Origin: Flagellimonas aurea
Lineage (GTDB): Bacteria; Bacteroidota; Bacteroidia; Flavobacteriales; Flavobacteriaceae
Reading direction: 5' to 3'
NCBI RefSeq assembly: GCF_017313785.1
Contig: NZ_JAFLNL010000010.1
Span: 120,766-184,765, forward strand
DNA: 64,000 bases
Shown: positions 27,451 to 36,018 of the stretch, one piece after another
Position numbering within the stretch: position 1 is the first letter of the stretch
Layout: every line of letters starts with the position of its first letter
Program-made: the position numbers and the translations under genes
The notes under the pieces: generated by a model
Database searches by the model: none
What the model was told of the DNA's origin: nothing
The model's input: only the letters and a program-made list of their open reading frames with translations

Positions 27451-27962
27451 TTTTTTTGAAGTGTTTTTAACATTCTCCAAGAGATGTATAAATGATCAAA
27501 TCATAATCTATCTGATCCGTCAACCTTAAACTCAAAGCTTCACATTTGACCTAATTCCCTCTATATAAATTGTAATGTAATTCTTGAGGATGTGTTTTTA
27601 ATTTTATTGTCCGGTAGGGTGAATATGAAACAATACACCAAAAAACATTTGTCGTGGACTCAAAATAAATAGTACAAACCAGTTGGTTTTCAATATAAAT
27701 GCTTTCCTTTACCGTACAATATGGACAATGATTGTTCCAATCCCAGAATAAAAAAGATAGCCTTCTCCTATTGCCCATTTCCGATTAACAGAGGGACACT
27801 TCTTAGTTGTTTTTTGCTTGAATCAATAATTTCTTTTTAAAGGCTTTATAGTCCAAAGTCGTATTGGCTCGGGAGTCCCATTTCCCATACAGCGGCAATG
27901 TTTGACCATTGGCTCTGAAAAGGGCTGTATTTTAAAATAATCCTTAAAAATAAGTAAAGCGT
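27451..27962. other. Gene-poor stretch after tRNA-Leu with a relic coding fragment
   Basis: No complete gene is convincing here. A minus-strand frame at 27551-27778 (75 codons) has no recognisable family and looks spurious. The only coding-like signal is the 42-codon startless piece at 27806-27931, annotated separately. Consistent with decayed accessory DNA behind a tRNA. Confidence 0.5.
27806..27931 (-). pseudogene. Startless 3' relic of an unknown gene
   Basis: A 42-codon open stretch between two stops on the minus strand (terminal stop TAA at 27803-27805) with protein-like composition: it includes RANGQTLPLYGKWDSRANTT and ends KKKLLIQAKNN. There is no ATG or GTG start. I do not recognise the family. 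It may be the 3' end left from a larger gene after deletion or after integration next to tRNA-Leu. Confidence 0.35.
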
Positions 27963-28157
27963 ATGTTGATAATAAAATTGGTTCCTGGAGAGAATATTGA
28001 AAGAGCTTTAAAAAGGTACCGGAACAAAGTGCGGAGCACCCAACAATTAAAACGTATCCGGAACAACCAGGAGTTTACAAAAAAATCAGAGGAGAAGAGG
28101 GAGAACCTAAAAAAGGCAATCCATAAGAACGAATATTTAAAAAGGAACGAGGAGTGA
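27963..28157 (+). CDS. Divergent ribosomal protein bS21 paralogue
   Basis: 64 residues, strongly basic. Matches bS21 along its length: GENIERALKRYRNKVR at residues 9-24, then RIRNNQEFTKKSEEKRENLKKA. bS21 sits near the 3' end of 16S rRNA on the small subunit. The sequence is less canonical than the second paralogue at 52680-52874, for example QQLKRIRNNQEF in place of RLDQIRSRQEY. It starts an operon: four bases after its stop an NYN-domain gene begins, and a sigma factor follows. A role in altering ribosome initiation is inferred; it could also act outside the ribosome. Confidence 0.9.
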   Translation: MLIIKLVPGENIERALKRYRNKVRSTQQLKRIRNNQEFTKKSEEKRENLKKAIHKNEYLKRNEE

Positions 28158-28161
28158 TTTT

Positions 28162-28896
28162 ATGGACAAAGATTTAAACTTGGCGGTCCTGATAGACGGG
28201 GACAATATCCCTTCCAAATACGTAAAGGAAATGTTGGAAGAAATTGCCAAATATGGAAATCCGAGCATTAAGAGGATTTATGGAGATTGGACGAAGCCCA
28301 GCTTGACAAAATGGAAAGATGTCCTGTTGAAAAACGCTATTACCCCCATACAACAATATGGGTATACTACCGGCAAAAATTCAACGGACAGTGCCATGAT
28401 CATTGATGCAATGGATATTCTCTATTCTGGTAAGGTGAATGGGTTTTCGTTGGTTTCCAGTGACAGCGATTTTACTCGGTTGGCCATACGGTTAAGAGAA
28501 GCGGGAATGACCGTTTTTGGTATTGGGGAGCGAAAGACCCCAGACCCCTTTATAGTTTCATGTGACAAGTTCATATATCTCGAAATACTCCATAAGACCC
28601 AAATAGGGGAGACCAATGCCCCGGAGAAAAATGAGAAAAGCAAAATTGACAAAATCACCCCAAAGGTTATCAATCTCATACTTTCAACCATTGCAGATGT
28701 GGAAGATGAGGAAGGATGGGCCTTCTTGGGCGAGGTGGGGACATTATTGCAAAAGAAACAGCCCAACTTTGATGCACGAAATTACGGATTCAAAAAACTG
28801 ACCCCTTTGGTCAAGTCCATAGGTCAAATTGAAATAGGGTCCAGAAAAAATCCAAAGGGCAATGGGAACTTGATCTATGTAAGGACGATGGTCTAA
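28162..28896 (+). CDS. NYN-domain (PIN-like nuclease) protein with C-terminal OST-HTH/LOTUS domain
   Basis: 244 residues. Residues 6-145 form a LabA/NYN-type PIN-like fold with the acidic residues expected for a Mg2+-dependent RNase: LIDGDNIP, STDSAMIIDAMD and SSDSDFTRLA. Residues about 168-244 match an OST-HTH (LOTUS) winged helix, a probable RNA-binding module (GWAFLGEVGTLLQKKQPNF; YGFKKLTPLVKSIGQIEI). It lies 4 bp after the S21 paralogue and 15 bp before the sigma factor gene, clearly one operon. An RNA-processing role on rRNA or mRNA is inferred. NYN-LOTUS proteins occur in many bacteria with few known targets. Confidence 0.88.
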   Translation: MDKDLNLAVLIDGDNIPSKYVKEMLEEIAKYGNPSIKRIYGDWTKPSLTKWKDVLLKNAITPIQQYGYTTGKNSTDSAMIIDAMDILYSGKVNGFSLVSSDSDFTRLAIRLREAGMTVFGIGERKTPDPFIVSCDKFIYLEILHKTQIGETNAPEKNEKSKIDKITPKVINLILSTIADVEDEEGWAFLGEVGTLLQKKQPNFDARNYGFKKLTPLVKSIGQIEIGSRKNPKGNGNLIYVRTMV

Positions 28897-28911
28897 TGAA
28901 AAACAAAACCT

Positions 28912-29778
28912 ATGAGATCTCTTACCATATCAAAGCAAATAACAACAAGGGATACCCTTTCCCTAAACAAGTATCTTAGCGATATAAGCCGTATCCCAAT
29001 GATCACCGCAGAGGAAGAGGTTGATCTGGCAGTTCGCATAAGGCAAGGAGATAACAAAGCTCTGGAAAAGCTAGTATCGGCCAATTTGCGATTTGTTGTT
29101 TCCGTGGCGAAACAATACCAATCAAAGGGACTAAATTTGCATGATCTCATTAATGAAGGGAATGTTGGGCTGGTCAGGGCGGCGTCCAAATTTGATGAGA
29201 CGCGTGGTTTCAAGTTCATTTCCTATGCAGTATGGTGGATACGCCAAGGGATAATACAGGCACTTACGGAAAAATCAAGGATGGTCAGATTGCCCTTGAA
29301 CAAAATAAACGTAATCAACAAGATAAACAGCATCTCTTCCCATTTCGAGCAAGTGCATCAAAGACCACCAACCGCGGAAGAAATAGCTGAACTGATCGAT
29401 TTCTCGCTATCAGAGATCCAAACATGCTTAAAACATTCTTCTTGGCCCCTTTCAATGGATGAGCCATTGGGGATTGGGGATGGAGGACTAAACTTACATG
29501 ACGTAATGCGTTCCGATGAGTTTGGCAGTCCAGAACAGAAGTTGATCAATAGCTCGTTACAATTGGAAATTGATGGTATTTTGAGTATCCTGTCCTACCG
29601 CGAAGCCTTTGTGGTTAAAATGTATTTTGGTATAGGAGCGAATGATTCCATGGGATTGGAAGAAATTGCTTTTAATTTAAATCTTACAAAAGAAAGGGTC
29701 AGACAAATAAAAGTAAGAGCCTTGGCCAGGTTAAGGAGCTCCTCTAAAATAGAATTTTTAAAGGAGTATTTAAATTAA
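28912..29778 (+). CDS. Second primary-type sigma-70 factor (RpoD paralogue)
   Basis: 288 residues, the size of the flavobacterial housekeeping sigma. Region 1.2 LNKYLSDISRIPMITAEEEV; region 2 LRFVVSVAKQYQ, DLINEGNVGLVRAASKFDETRGFKFISYAVWWIRQ; region 4.2 LEEIAFNLNLTKERVRQIK. Region 2 is nearly canonical, so the -10 box recognised may be like TAnnTTTG. Region 3, the region 3-4 linker and region 4 diverge: YREAFVVKMYFGIG replaces the usual PREADVIRLYFGLG. It is therefore probably an alternative group 2-like sigma. Third gene of the S21-NYN-sigma operon. Target promoters unknown. Confidence 0.9.
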   Translation: MRSLTISKQITTRDTLSLNKYLSDISRIPMITAEEEVDLAVRIRQGDNKALEKLVSANLRFVVSVAKQYQSKGLNLHDLINEGNVGLVRAASKFDETRGFKFISYAVWWIRQGIIQALTEKSRMVRLPLNKINVINKINSISSHFEQVHQRPPTAEEIAELIDFSLSEIQTCLKHSSWPLSMDEPLGIGDGGLNLHDVMRSDEFGSPEQKLINSSLQLEIDGILSILSYREAFVVKMYFGIGANDSMGLEEIAFNLNLTKERVRQIKVRALARLRSSSKIEFLKEYLN

Positions 29779-29840
29779 GGTCAAAAGAGCAAGGCAACAG
29801 TTACATGGTTTGCGCCAAAACCATATTGGATTGTTTTTAA

Positions 29841-29848
29841 TACATTTG
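29841..29848 (+). promoter_or_regulatory. -10 box (TACATTTG) of the DUF6660-like / TonB unit
   Basis: TAnnTTTG ending 4 bp before the ATG at 29853; implies a leaderless transcript. Confidence 0.5.
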
Positions 29849-29852
29849 AAAC

Positions 29853-30182
29853 ATGAAGTTTTTGGCTGTTTTTCTATCCTTGTTCACAGTCCTATTGTCA
29901 TCATATCCATGTTGTCAAGAGAAAGGTTCATGTTCTGAAACGTTTCTTGCAGACTCATGCGGACACGATGATTCGGAGGAGTCTCCACATGATAAGGAAA
30001 AGCCATGCTCGCCATTCTATACCTGTGGAAGATGCCCAGGGTTTACCATTGCTTATGAGAACTTGCTTAATATAAGTATAATGGAGCTTGACCTTAAAAT
30101 GGATCAGGTGCCATACCAGGAGTTTGTCTCCGAAGAAGTGTACTTTTTATCCTTGAAACCACCACGCTCATTTGAAGTATAA
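29853..30182 (+). CDS. Small Cys/His-rich exported protein, DUF6660-like
   Basis: 109 residues with an N-terminal signal peptide (MKFLAVFLSLFTVLLSS), then CCQEKGSCSE, HDDSEESPHDKE and a CSPFYTCGRCPGF motif, giving seven Cys and several His/Asp, and a C-terminal KPPR motif. This resembles the DUF6660 family that sits before TonB receptors. The Cys/His content suggests metal binding (inferred). It precedes a TonB-dependent receptor by 66 bp on the same strand, matching the layout of the small protein plus receptor at 41.8/41.6 kb. Confidence 0.75.
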   Translation: MKFLAVFLSLFTVLLSSYPCCQEKGSCSETFLADSCGHDDSEESPHDKEKPCSPFYTCGRCPGFTIAYENLLNISIMELDLKMDQVPYQEFVSEEVYFLSLKPPRSFEV

Positions 30183-30248
30183 TTAACGATAAAACTTAGG
30201 CTCTTGCCTTGTTTCATGGTAAGAGAATCATACTTCAAACTTCATAAA

Positions 30249-32426
30249 ATGAAAATAAAATTAATTGTGCTGCTTTCCCTTTTGGGAATCGGGCCTGTTT
30301 TGGCACAGAACACCCTTGACATTGTGGTCAAGGACTCCATTGACAAAGAACCCTTGATCGGCGTGACCGCCGTTTTACCCTCATTGGATATTGGGGCTAT
30401 ATCCAATGAATCCGGTAAAATTCATATTCAAGACATTCCCAACGGAACGTTTCAATTGCAACTGAGTTATGTTGGATACGCGAAACTTGAGCGAAGCTTT
30501 CGTTTTCCCTTGAATGCCACACAACAAAATCAGACCCTTTATCTAGTTCCCCAGACCGAGGAAATAGAAGAAATCACCCTGGTGTCCACCAGAAGTACCC
30601 GCACCATTGAGGATATACCAACACGGGTAGAGGTCATTGCAGGGGAAGAGCTGTCCGAAAAGGGCAATATGAAACCTGGAGACATCCGTATGTTGCTCAA
30701 CGAAAGCACGGGAATCCGAACCCAACAGACCTCTGCTACCAGTTATAATTCCAGTATCCGTATCCAGGGGCTCGACGGTAAGTATACCCAACTTCTCCGG
30801 GATGGATTCCCGTTGTATTCCGGATTTGCGAGCGGTTTGAGCTTGATGCAAATAGCACCTTTGGACCTTAAACAGGTAGAGGTGATCAAGGGTTCTAGTT
30901 CTACCCTTTATGGAGGAGGGGCGATAGCTGGTTTGGTAAATTTGATTTCTAAAACACCTGAAGGTGAACCCGAACTTAGTTTTATGGCCAATGGTACCTC
31001 TGCTCTTGGATTGGACTTGAGTGGCTTTTATTCCCAGAAACTCAAAAAGTTGGGGACTACTGTGTTTGCTTCCTACAATTTGGGGTCACCCTATGATCCC
31101 GCCGATATCGGCCTAACGGCAATTCCGGAGTTCGACCGATTTACATTGAACCCCAAACTGTATTGGTATCTAGGGGAGCAAACTGAACTATTGTTGGGAG
31201 TCAATGCCATTTGGGAGGACAGACTTGGTGGGAATTTGGACTATGTTAAGGGAGAACCTGTAGACGACCCATATTTCGAATCCAATAAAACCGAACGTGT
31301 TTCCACTCAATTGGGATTCAAACATGTTTTTAATGAAGAAAATCGATTGGAACTAAAGAACAGTTTCAGTTTTTACGATCGTACGATCCAGATTCCGGAT
31401 TTTACCTTTTCGGGCTATCAACGTTCCTCCATTAGTGAGCTGAACTTTTCAACCAGTTCGGAAAACGGTCTTGAATGGGTGTTCGGGACCAATCTTTGGA
31501 CGGAATATTTTAACGATACCAGGGAAGATCAGGCCATAGCACTGGACCAATCCTATCAAATTTTTGGATTGTTCGCCCAAAACGTTTGGCAAATCAATGA
31601 AGGGCTCAGTTTGGAAACAGGTCTTCGTACCGATTTTCATTCGGATTACGGAGCTTTGGCATTGCCTAGATTATCCATACTGTATGAGCCAAGTCAAAAA
31701 TTGACATTTCGACTGGGGGGAGGAATGGGCTATAAGACCCCTACGGTTTTTACGGAGGATGCAGAACGGTTACAGTTTAGGAACGTGCTCCCCATTGATA
31801 TTGATCAAATGGATTTGGAACGTTCTTTGGGCGGTAATTTTGATGTAAATTATAAATGGGTGCCCATGCCCGGTATGACCATGTCCATCAATACGCTATT
31901 ATTTTATACCAGAATAGATGACCCCATGGTGTTGGAATCGGAAGGGAACGGCTTCTATTCCTTTCAACAACCCAATGGATTCGTGGATACACGTGGTGCG
32001 GAGATCAATCTCAAAGTCAAATACGGGGATTTCAAGTTGTTTACGGGCTATACCCATGCCAATGTTAAGCAACATCAAAGCGGAACAGTGTCCGACTTTC
32101 CACTGGTTGCGAAGCATCGTTTGAACAATGTGCTGATGTATGAGAAAGAGGGTGACCTTTGGGTCGGTCTGGAGGGCTATTATTACAGTCCCCAAAAGCT
32201 CTCTTCAGGGGAAACAGGTCAATCCTATTGGATCGTGGGCTTAATGAGCGAAAAGAAGATAAGTGATAAATTCTCTATTTTCCTGAATTTTGAAAACTTT
32301 TTGGATACTCGGCAAACACGATTCGATACCATATATTCAGGCAATTTAAGTGACCCACAATTTTCTGAGATATATGCACCCGTAGATGGTTTTGTGATCA
32401 ATGGTGGTTTTAAGGTTAAAATTTAA
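30249..32426 (+). CDS. TonB-dependent receptor, carboxypeptidase-regulatory N-terminus
   Basis: Outer-membrane active transporter of 725 residues from the ATG at 30249 (a TTG 45 bases upstream is unlikely, since the signal peptide MKIKLIVLLSLLGIGPVLAQ starts at the ATG). Order: signal peptide; carboxypeptidase-regulatory-like beta domain (about 22-105); plug domain (about 110-235, with IRIQGLDGKYTQLLRDGFPL and GSSSTLYGGGAIAGLVNLIS); 22-strand barrel ending in GGFKVKI. The substrate is not evident; the Cys-rich protein upstream points to metal or metal-complex uptake. Confidence 0.9.
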   Translation: MKIKLIVLLSLLGIGPVLAQNTLDIVVKDSIDKEPLIGVTAVLPSLDIGAISNESGKIHIQDIPNGTFQLQLSYVGYAKLERSFRFPLNATQQNQTLYLVPQTEEIEEITLVSTRSTRTIEDIPTRVEVIAGEELSEKGNMKPGDIRMLLNESTGIRTQQTSATSYNSSIRIQGLDGKYTQLLRDGFPLYSGFASGLSLMQIAPLDLKQVEVIKGSSSTLYGGGAIAGLVNLISKTPEGEPELSFMANGTSALGLDLSGFYSQKLKKLGTTVFASYNLGSPYDPADIGLTAIPEFDRFTLNPKLYWYLGEQTELLLGVNAIWEDRLGGNLDYVKGEPVDDPYFESNKTERVSTQLGFKHVFNEENRLELKNSFSFYDRTIQIPDFTFSGYQRSSISELNFSTSSENGLEWVFGTNLWTEYFNDTREDQAIALDQSYQIFGLFAQNVWQINEGLSLETGLRTDFHSDYGALALPRLSILYEPSQKLTFRLGGGMGYKTPTVFTEDAERLQFRNVLPIDIDQMDLERSLGGNFDVNYKWVPMPGMTMSINTLLFYTRIDDPMVLESEGNGFYSFQQPNGFVDTRGAEINLKVKYGDFKLFTGYTHANVKQHQSGTVSDFPLVAKHRLNNVLMYEKEGDLWVGLEGYYYSPQKLSSGETGQSYWIVGLMSEKKISDKFSIFLNFENFLDTRQTRFDTIYSGNLSDPQFSEIYAPVDGFVINGGFKVKI

Positions 32427-32460
32427 AGTTCATTTGTCTTGAAGGCTATGATATAAATTC

Positions 32461-34317
32461 TTAGTTTACCCTGTATGTTACTTTCCTGTTGGTGATGATC
32501 GTTTGTACTCTAATATCCAATGTAATGCTATTGGAGGTTGATGAAGGTGAGCAAGTATAGGCATCGTTGAATAATTCCACTCGATACAAATATCCGTTCA
32601 TGCTCATATCCGGATTGTTGATGGTCAAGGTATCCGTGTCCGTTCCTGAGTACATCCCAAGATCAGAAATGTCGGTAAAGTTTGCGCCACCGTCTGTGCT
32701 CACTTGCCATTGATATTGTGTGGTATTGGTCGTTGTGACGTTGAGGTTGCCCGGATGTCCATCAAAAATAACGGCGTTTGTCGGAATTGCCGAAACAGCG
32801 GGACTGTTTCCGGTTTCGGTATAATCATAAACGGTGTTGCCGTCACCATCTGCAGGAGGGGAATATCCACCTTGTCCCACGACCATCCCGGAAGAATTGA
32901 TAGTTACTGGGGAGTTGCCCAGAAGACCATCACCATCAGGGTCGGCAAAGCCGGCCTCCACAACATCATAACATCCATCCGAGTCACTATCAATGGATGT
33001 GTAGTTTAAAAATGCATCGTTATCAGAATCGGCTATGTTGTAATTGATGGTTCCATTATTGTACTGTGATGGAGCTTGTACGGCATCTGGAATACCATCT
33101 GTGCCTACCGGACCGGGGATGCGCCCATTTACTGTGGCAACACCGTGACCGGCTTCCACGGCATCCAAAATTCCATCGTTGTCACTATCAAGGTCTAATC
33201 CATTGGCGAGGCCGTCCCCATCACTGTCCGTTGGGGAACAACCTGTGCTAAAACTATCATCGTTAACCGCAAAAAAAACAGGATCTGCGTTGGCGGAAAT
33301 TTCCAATCTAAAGATGACGGCTTCTGTTCTCTCGGCGGCTGTCAACCCAAATTCAGAGAGTTCAACGGCGGCCAATCTAATATTCTTTTTTACGTTTTTA
33401 TTGTTAGGGGTGTCGTTCACATTATATTGGTCGATCATTGAATTGCCTACAATGGGTGTGTTGTTCCAGTTTACTTCCACCCCATTGCCAAGGTAGTTTC
33501 CATCTTTGTCCAATAAATGCAATCTATTATAATTAGATCCCCCGGATAGTTGAGCGCCCTGGGTCAAAAGAATGTCCATGATGCCATCACCATATGCCGG
33601 GGTATTGGTGCCCCCTAATCTAAAATACCACGCATTGCCGATATTGGCAATGGCATAGGCCATGTCCAGTCCTCGTTCTCCTTGGTATAAATAAGGGTTG
33701 AAGGGAATTCCTCCGGTTGTCAACAAAGGACCTGCAGCTTGTCCGTTGTTCCCATCAATGGACCTTCCTTCCAGGCGTATTCCGGATAGGATTTTTGTAA
33801 CCGGTTTAAGTGCCCTCCAAGAAGTTTCTTCCACATTTAGGTCACCGATTCCGTTGCCGTCAGTGTCGATTTGGTCATAATAACTGTTGTTGTCACTGTC
33901 TATCATTCTTGTAGATGCCACTCCGGTCGCGTACGTGTTGCTTCCAACTGTAAAGCCCAACAGGGTGGAAACGTTATCATAGGCTTTCGGGTTCAAGCTT
34001 CCTACGGATGATGTCCAGAAGCCATTGTAGTCTGTATAAATGGAGGTGACATAGTTTGTAGTGCTATTGGATGGTGTGGGAGAACCAAATCCAACATTGG
34101 TCTCACAGCTATCTTCGTAAATATCGGGAATACCGTCGTTGTCATCATCTTGGTCAATATCGTCAGGGATGCCATCACCATCGCTATCTAGACTGGGGTG
34201 GTTCATGTGAGGACTTTTTTTTGATGAATTGCCAAGAACGTCAATTTTGTCAAGCTCGGTATTGGACAAGACTAAAGCAAGCACGATTATACCGAGAAGA
34301 AAGCGTGTGTATGTCAA
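32461..34317 (-). CDS. Thrombospondin-type-3-repeat exported surface protein
   Basis: 618 residues. A TTG start at 34317 gives an N-terminal membrane/signal segment (TRFLLGIIVLALVLSN); no upstream ATG fits. Calcium-binding DxDxDG-type repeats occur at residues about 43-70 (DSDGDGIPDDIDQDDDNDG) and 365-480. A C-terminal Ig-like region (WQVSTDGGANFTDISD) ends TIITNRKVTYRVN, a tail seen in exported flavobacterial proteins. No standard T9SS type A or B sorting domain is recognised. Probable extracellular adhesion or matrix role (inferred). Monocistronic, divergent from nrdB. Confidence 0.8.
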   Translation of the reverse strand: MTYTRFLLGIIVLALVLSNTELDKIDVLGNSSKKSPHMNHPSLDSDGDGIPDDIDQDDDNDGIPDIYEDSCETNVGFGSPTPSNSTTNYVTSIYTDYNGFWTSSVGSLNPKAYDNVSTLLGFTVGSNTYATGVASTRMIDSDNNSYYDQIDTDGNGIGDLNVEETSWRALKPVTKILSGIRLEGRSIDGNNGQAAGPLLTTGGIPFNPYLYQGERGLDMAYAIANIGNAWYFRLGGTNTPAYGDGIMDILLTQGAQLSGGSNYNRLHLLDKDGNYLGNGVEVNWNNTPIVGNSMIDQYNVNDTPNNKNVKKNIRLAAVELSEFGLTAAERTEAVIFRLEISANADPVFFAVNDDSFSTGCSPTDSDGDGLANGLDLDSDNDGILDAVEAGHGVATVNGRIPGPVGTDGIPDAVQAPSQYNNGTINYNIADSDNDAFLNYTSIDSDSDGCYDVVEAGFADPDGDGLLGNSPVTINSSGMVVGQGGYSPPADGDGNTVYDYTETGNSPAVSAIPTNAVIFDGHPGNLNVTTTNTTQYQWQVSTDGGANFTDISDLGMYSGTDTDTLTINNPDMSMNGYLYRVELFNDAYTCSPSSTSNSITLDIRVQTIITNRKVTYRVN

Positions 34318-34740
34318 AATACAATTATAGGTTTAGTTTGTAGATCGATCATCGATTGGATAATCAAAGGCAAATTAGATGTGTTTGAGGTTTCAGTATA
34401 TTTTTTGTTGTTAATCTGCTGTAAAGTATGGTGTAGTTCGTCGATTGCGTGGTTCGCTTGTTGCGGATACACTGGGTCTAACCTTGTTTTGAAAACTTCT
34501 TGTGGGAGTTGGGTCTTAAAAATTGTTAAAAAACTGTGAAAAACTATTTTGAACAATTCGCGACGAGTGTGATTTTTTTGGAGACCTTACTATACGTTTG
34601 TTCGCAAGGTTTTTGACTCTTAAAAATCTCGAATGTTGATAAAAGTGTTAAGAACCTAATAGGTCAAACCTTAAATCCAAGTAAAGAAAATATGAATTTT
34701 ACAGTCAAGCTATTTTTTACAACTCCAAACCGTTTTCTTC
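34318..34740. other. Intergenic region upstream of nrdB
   Basis: 423 bp between divergent genes. Holds a TACGTTTG box (34593-34600) that would give a roughly 135-nt leader for nrdBA. I see no NrdR-box-like palindrome and no convincing small gene; the minus-strand frame at 34314-34556 looks spurious. Confidence 0.5.
34593..34600 (+). promoter_or_regulatory. Possible -10 box (TACGTTTG) of nrdBA
   Basis: TAnnTTTG match about 140 bp before the nrdB ATG. Confidence 0.4.
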
Positions 34741-36015
34741 ATGCAGATTACTCATATAACTAAGAGGGATTTTAGTACGCAAGAATTTGATTTACACAAG
34801 ATTACAAATGCAATCTTGAAGGCCATGACAGCAGTGGAGCATGGTCAGATCACTGATGCGCAGACCATTGCCAACAACGTTAACGAGGTGTTGTTGGAGA
34901 GAAAAAGTCAAGACGAACATTATTTGCCGACCGTTGAGGAAGTACAAGATGTTGTTGAGAACGAACTTATGGATAGTGAGTTCCACGATGCGGCAAAAGC
35001 ATACATTATTTACAGGAATAAAAGGGCTCAAATGCGCGAGTCGGACATTTTCGAGAAGCGCATCAATTTAAAGCCGTACGAGTACCCACAATTGTATGAG
35101 TATGTCCCGGCAATCAGACATTCGTATTGGATTCATACCGAATTTAATTTCACCAGTGATATCCAGGACTTTAAATCTGGATTGAACGAAGTGGAGCGTA
35201 GCGCCATTAAAAACACCATGCTTGCGATTTCTCAAATAGAGGTGGCCGTGAAATCTTTCTGGGGAGACATTTACCATAGAATGCCCAAACCAGAAATTGG
35301 TTCTGTTGGTGCTACGTTTGCAGAAAGTGAAGTGCGTCACCACGATGCCTATTCCCATCTTTTAGAGATCTTGGGATTGAACAAGGAGTTCGAAAACCTG
35401 AAGAAAAAACCCGTGATCATGAAGAGGGTGCAGTATTTGGAGACTGCACTTAAAAATGCAAAGAGCGAGAACAATAAGGACTATGCGGAATCTGTATTGC
35501 TATTCTCTCTTTTCATAGAGCATGTATCCCTATTCTCCCAGTTTTTGATCATTATGGCGTTCAACAAGCACAAGAATGTGCTTAAAGGAATTTCCAATGT
35601 TGTTGAGGCGACTTCCAAAGAAGAACAGATTCATGGAGACTTTGGAATCGATATCATAAACATTATCAAAAAAGAACATCCAGAATGGTTCGATGATGCC
35701 TATAAAGAAATGATTCAGGATATCTGCGAGAAAGCATTTGAAGCAGAAAGTAAGATAGTAGATTGGATCTTTGAAGATGGCGAATTGGATTTTTTACCAA
35801 AAAACTTGGTGAACGAATTCATCAAAAACAGATTCAACAACTCATTGGAGAGCATTGGCATCTCCAAAATATTCGACGTCGACCAAAAACTATTGGAACA
35901 GACCGAGTGGTTCGACGACGAGATTATTGGAACAAAACACGGAGACTTTTTTGTAAAAAGATCCATCAACTATAGCAAAAGAACACAAAGTATAACAAGC
36001 GACGACCTTTTTTAA
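34741..36015 (+). CDS. nrdB: Ribonucleotide reductase beta subunit with N-terminal ATP-cone
   Basis: Radical-generating subunit of class I ribonucleotide reductase, 424 residues. The first 95 residues are an ATP-cone (ITHITKRDFSTQEFDLHKI...AYIIYRNKRAQ), an allosteric domain normally found on the alpha subunit. The beta core follows, with metal ligands in FAESEVRHHDAYSHLLE, HVSLFSQF and EEQIHGDFG; the Tyr of HHDAY sits at the E. coli Tyr122 position. Beta-borne ATP-cones are known from the flavobacterium Leeuwenhoekiella blandensis, where dATP promotes inactive beta tetramers; those enzymes are class Id with a manganese centre. The four-base gap to nrdA shows one operon. Confidence 0.95.
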   Translation: MQITHITKRDFSTQEFDLHKITNAILKAMTAVEHGQITDAQTIANNVNEVLLERKSQDEHYLPTVEEVQDVVENELMDSEFHDAAKAYIIYRNKRAQMRESDIFEKRINLKPYEYPQLYEYVPAIRHSYWIHTEFNFTSDIQDFKSGLNEVERSAIKNTMLAISQIEVAVKSFWGDIYHRMPKPEIGSVGATFAESEVRHHDAYSHLLEILGLNKEFENLKKKPVIMKRVQYLETALKNAKSENNKDYAESVLLFSLFIEHVSLFSQFLIIMAFNKHKNVLKGISNVVEATSKEEQIHGDFGIDIINIIKKEHPEWFDDAYKEMIQDICEKAFEAESKIVDWIFEDGELDFLPKNLVNEFIKNRFNNSLESIGISKIFDVDQKLLEQTEWFDDEIIGTKHGDFFVKRSINYSKRTQSITSDDLF

Positions 36016-36018
36016 ATT

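Noticed and set aside
27551-27778. 75-codon minus-strand frame with a CPYC motif as a gene
   Set aside because: No family resemblance, odd composition and no promoter; it lies in decayed DNA behind tRNA-Leu.
34314-34556. 80-codon minus-strand frame in the nrdB upstream region
   Set aside because: Overlaps the TTG start of the surface protein gene and the nrdB leader, and has no recognisable features.
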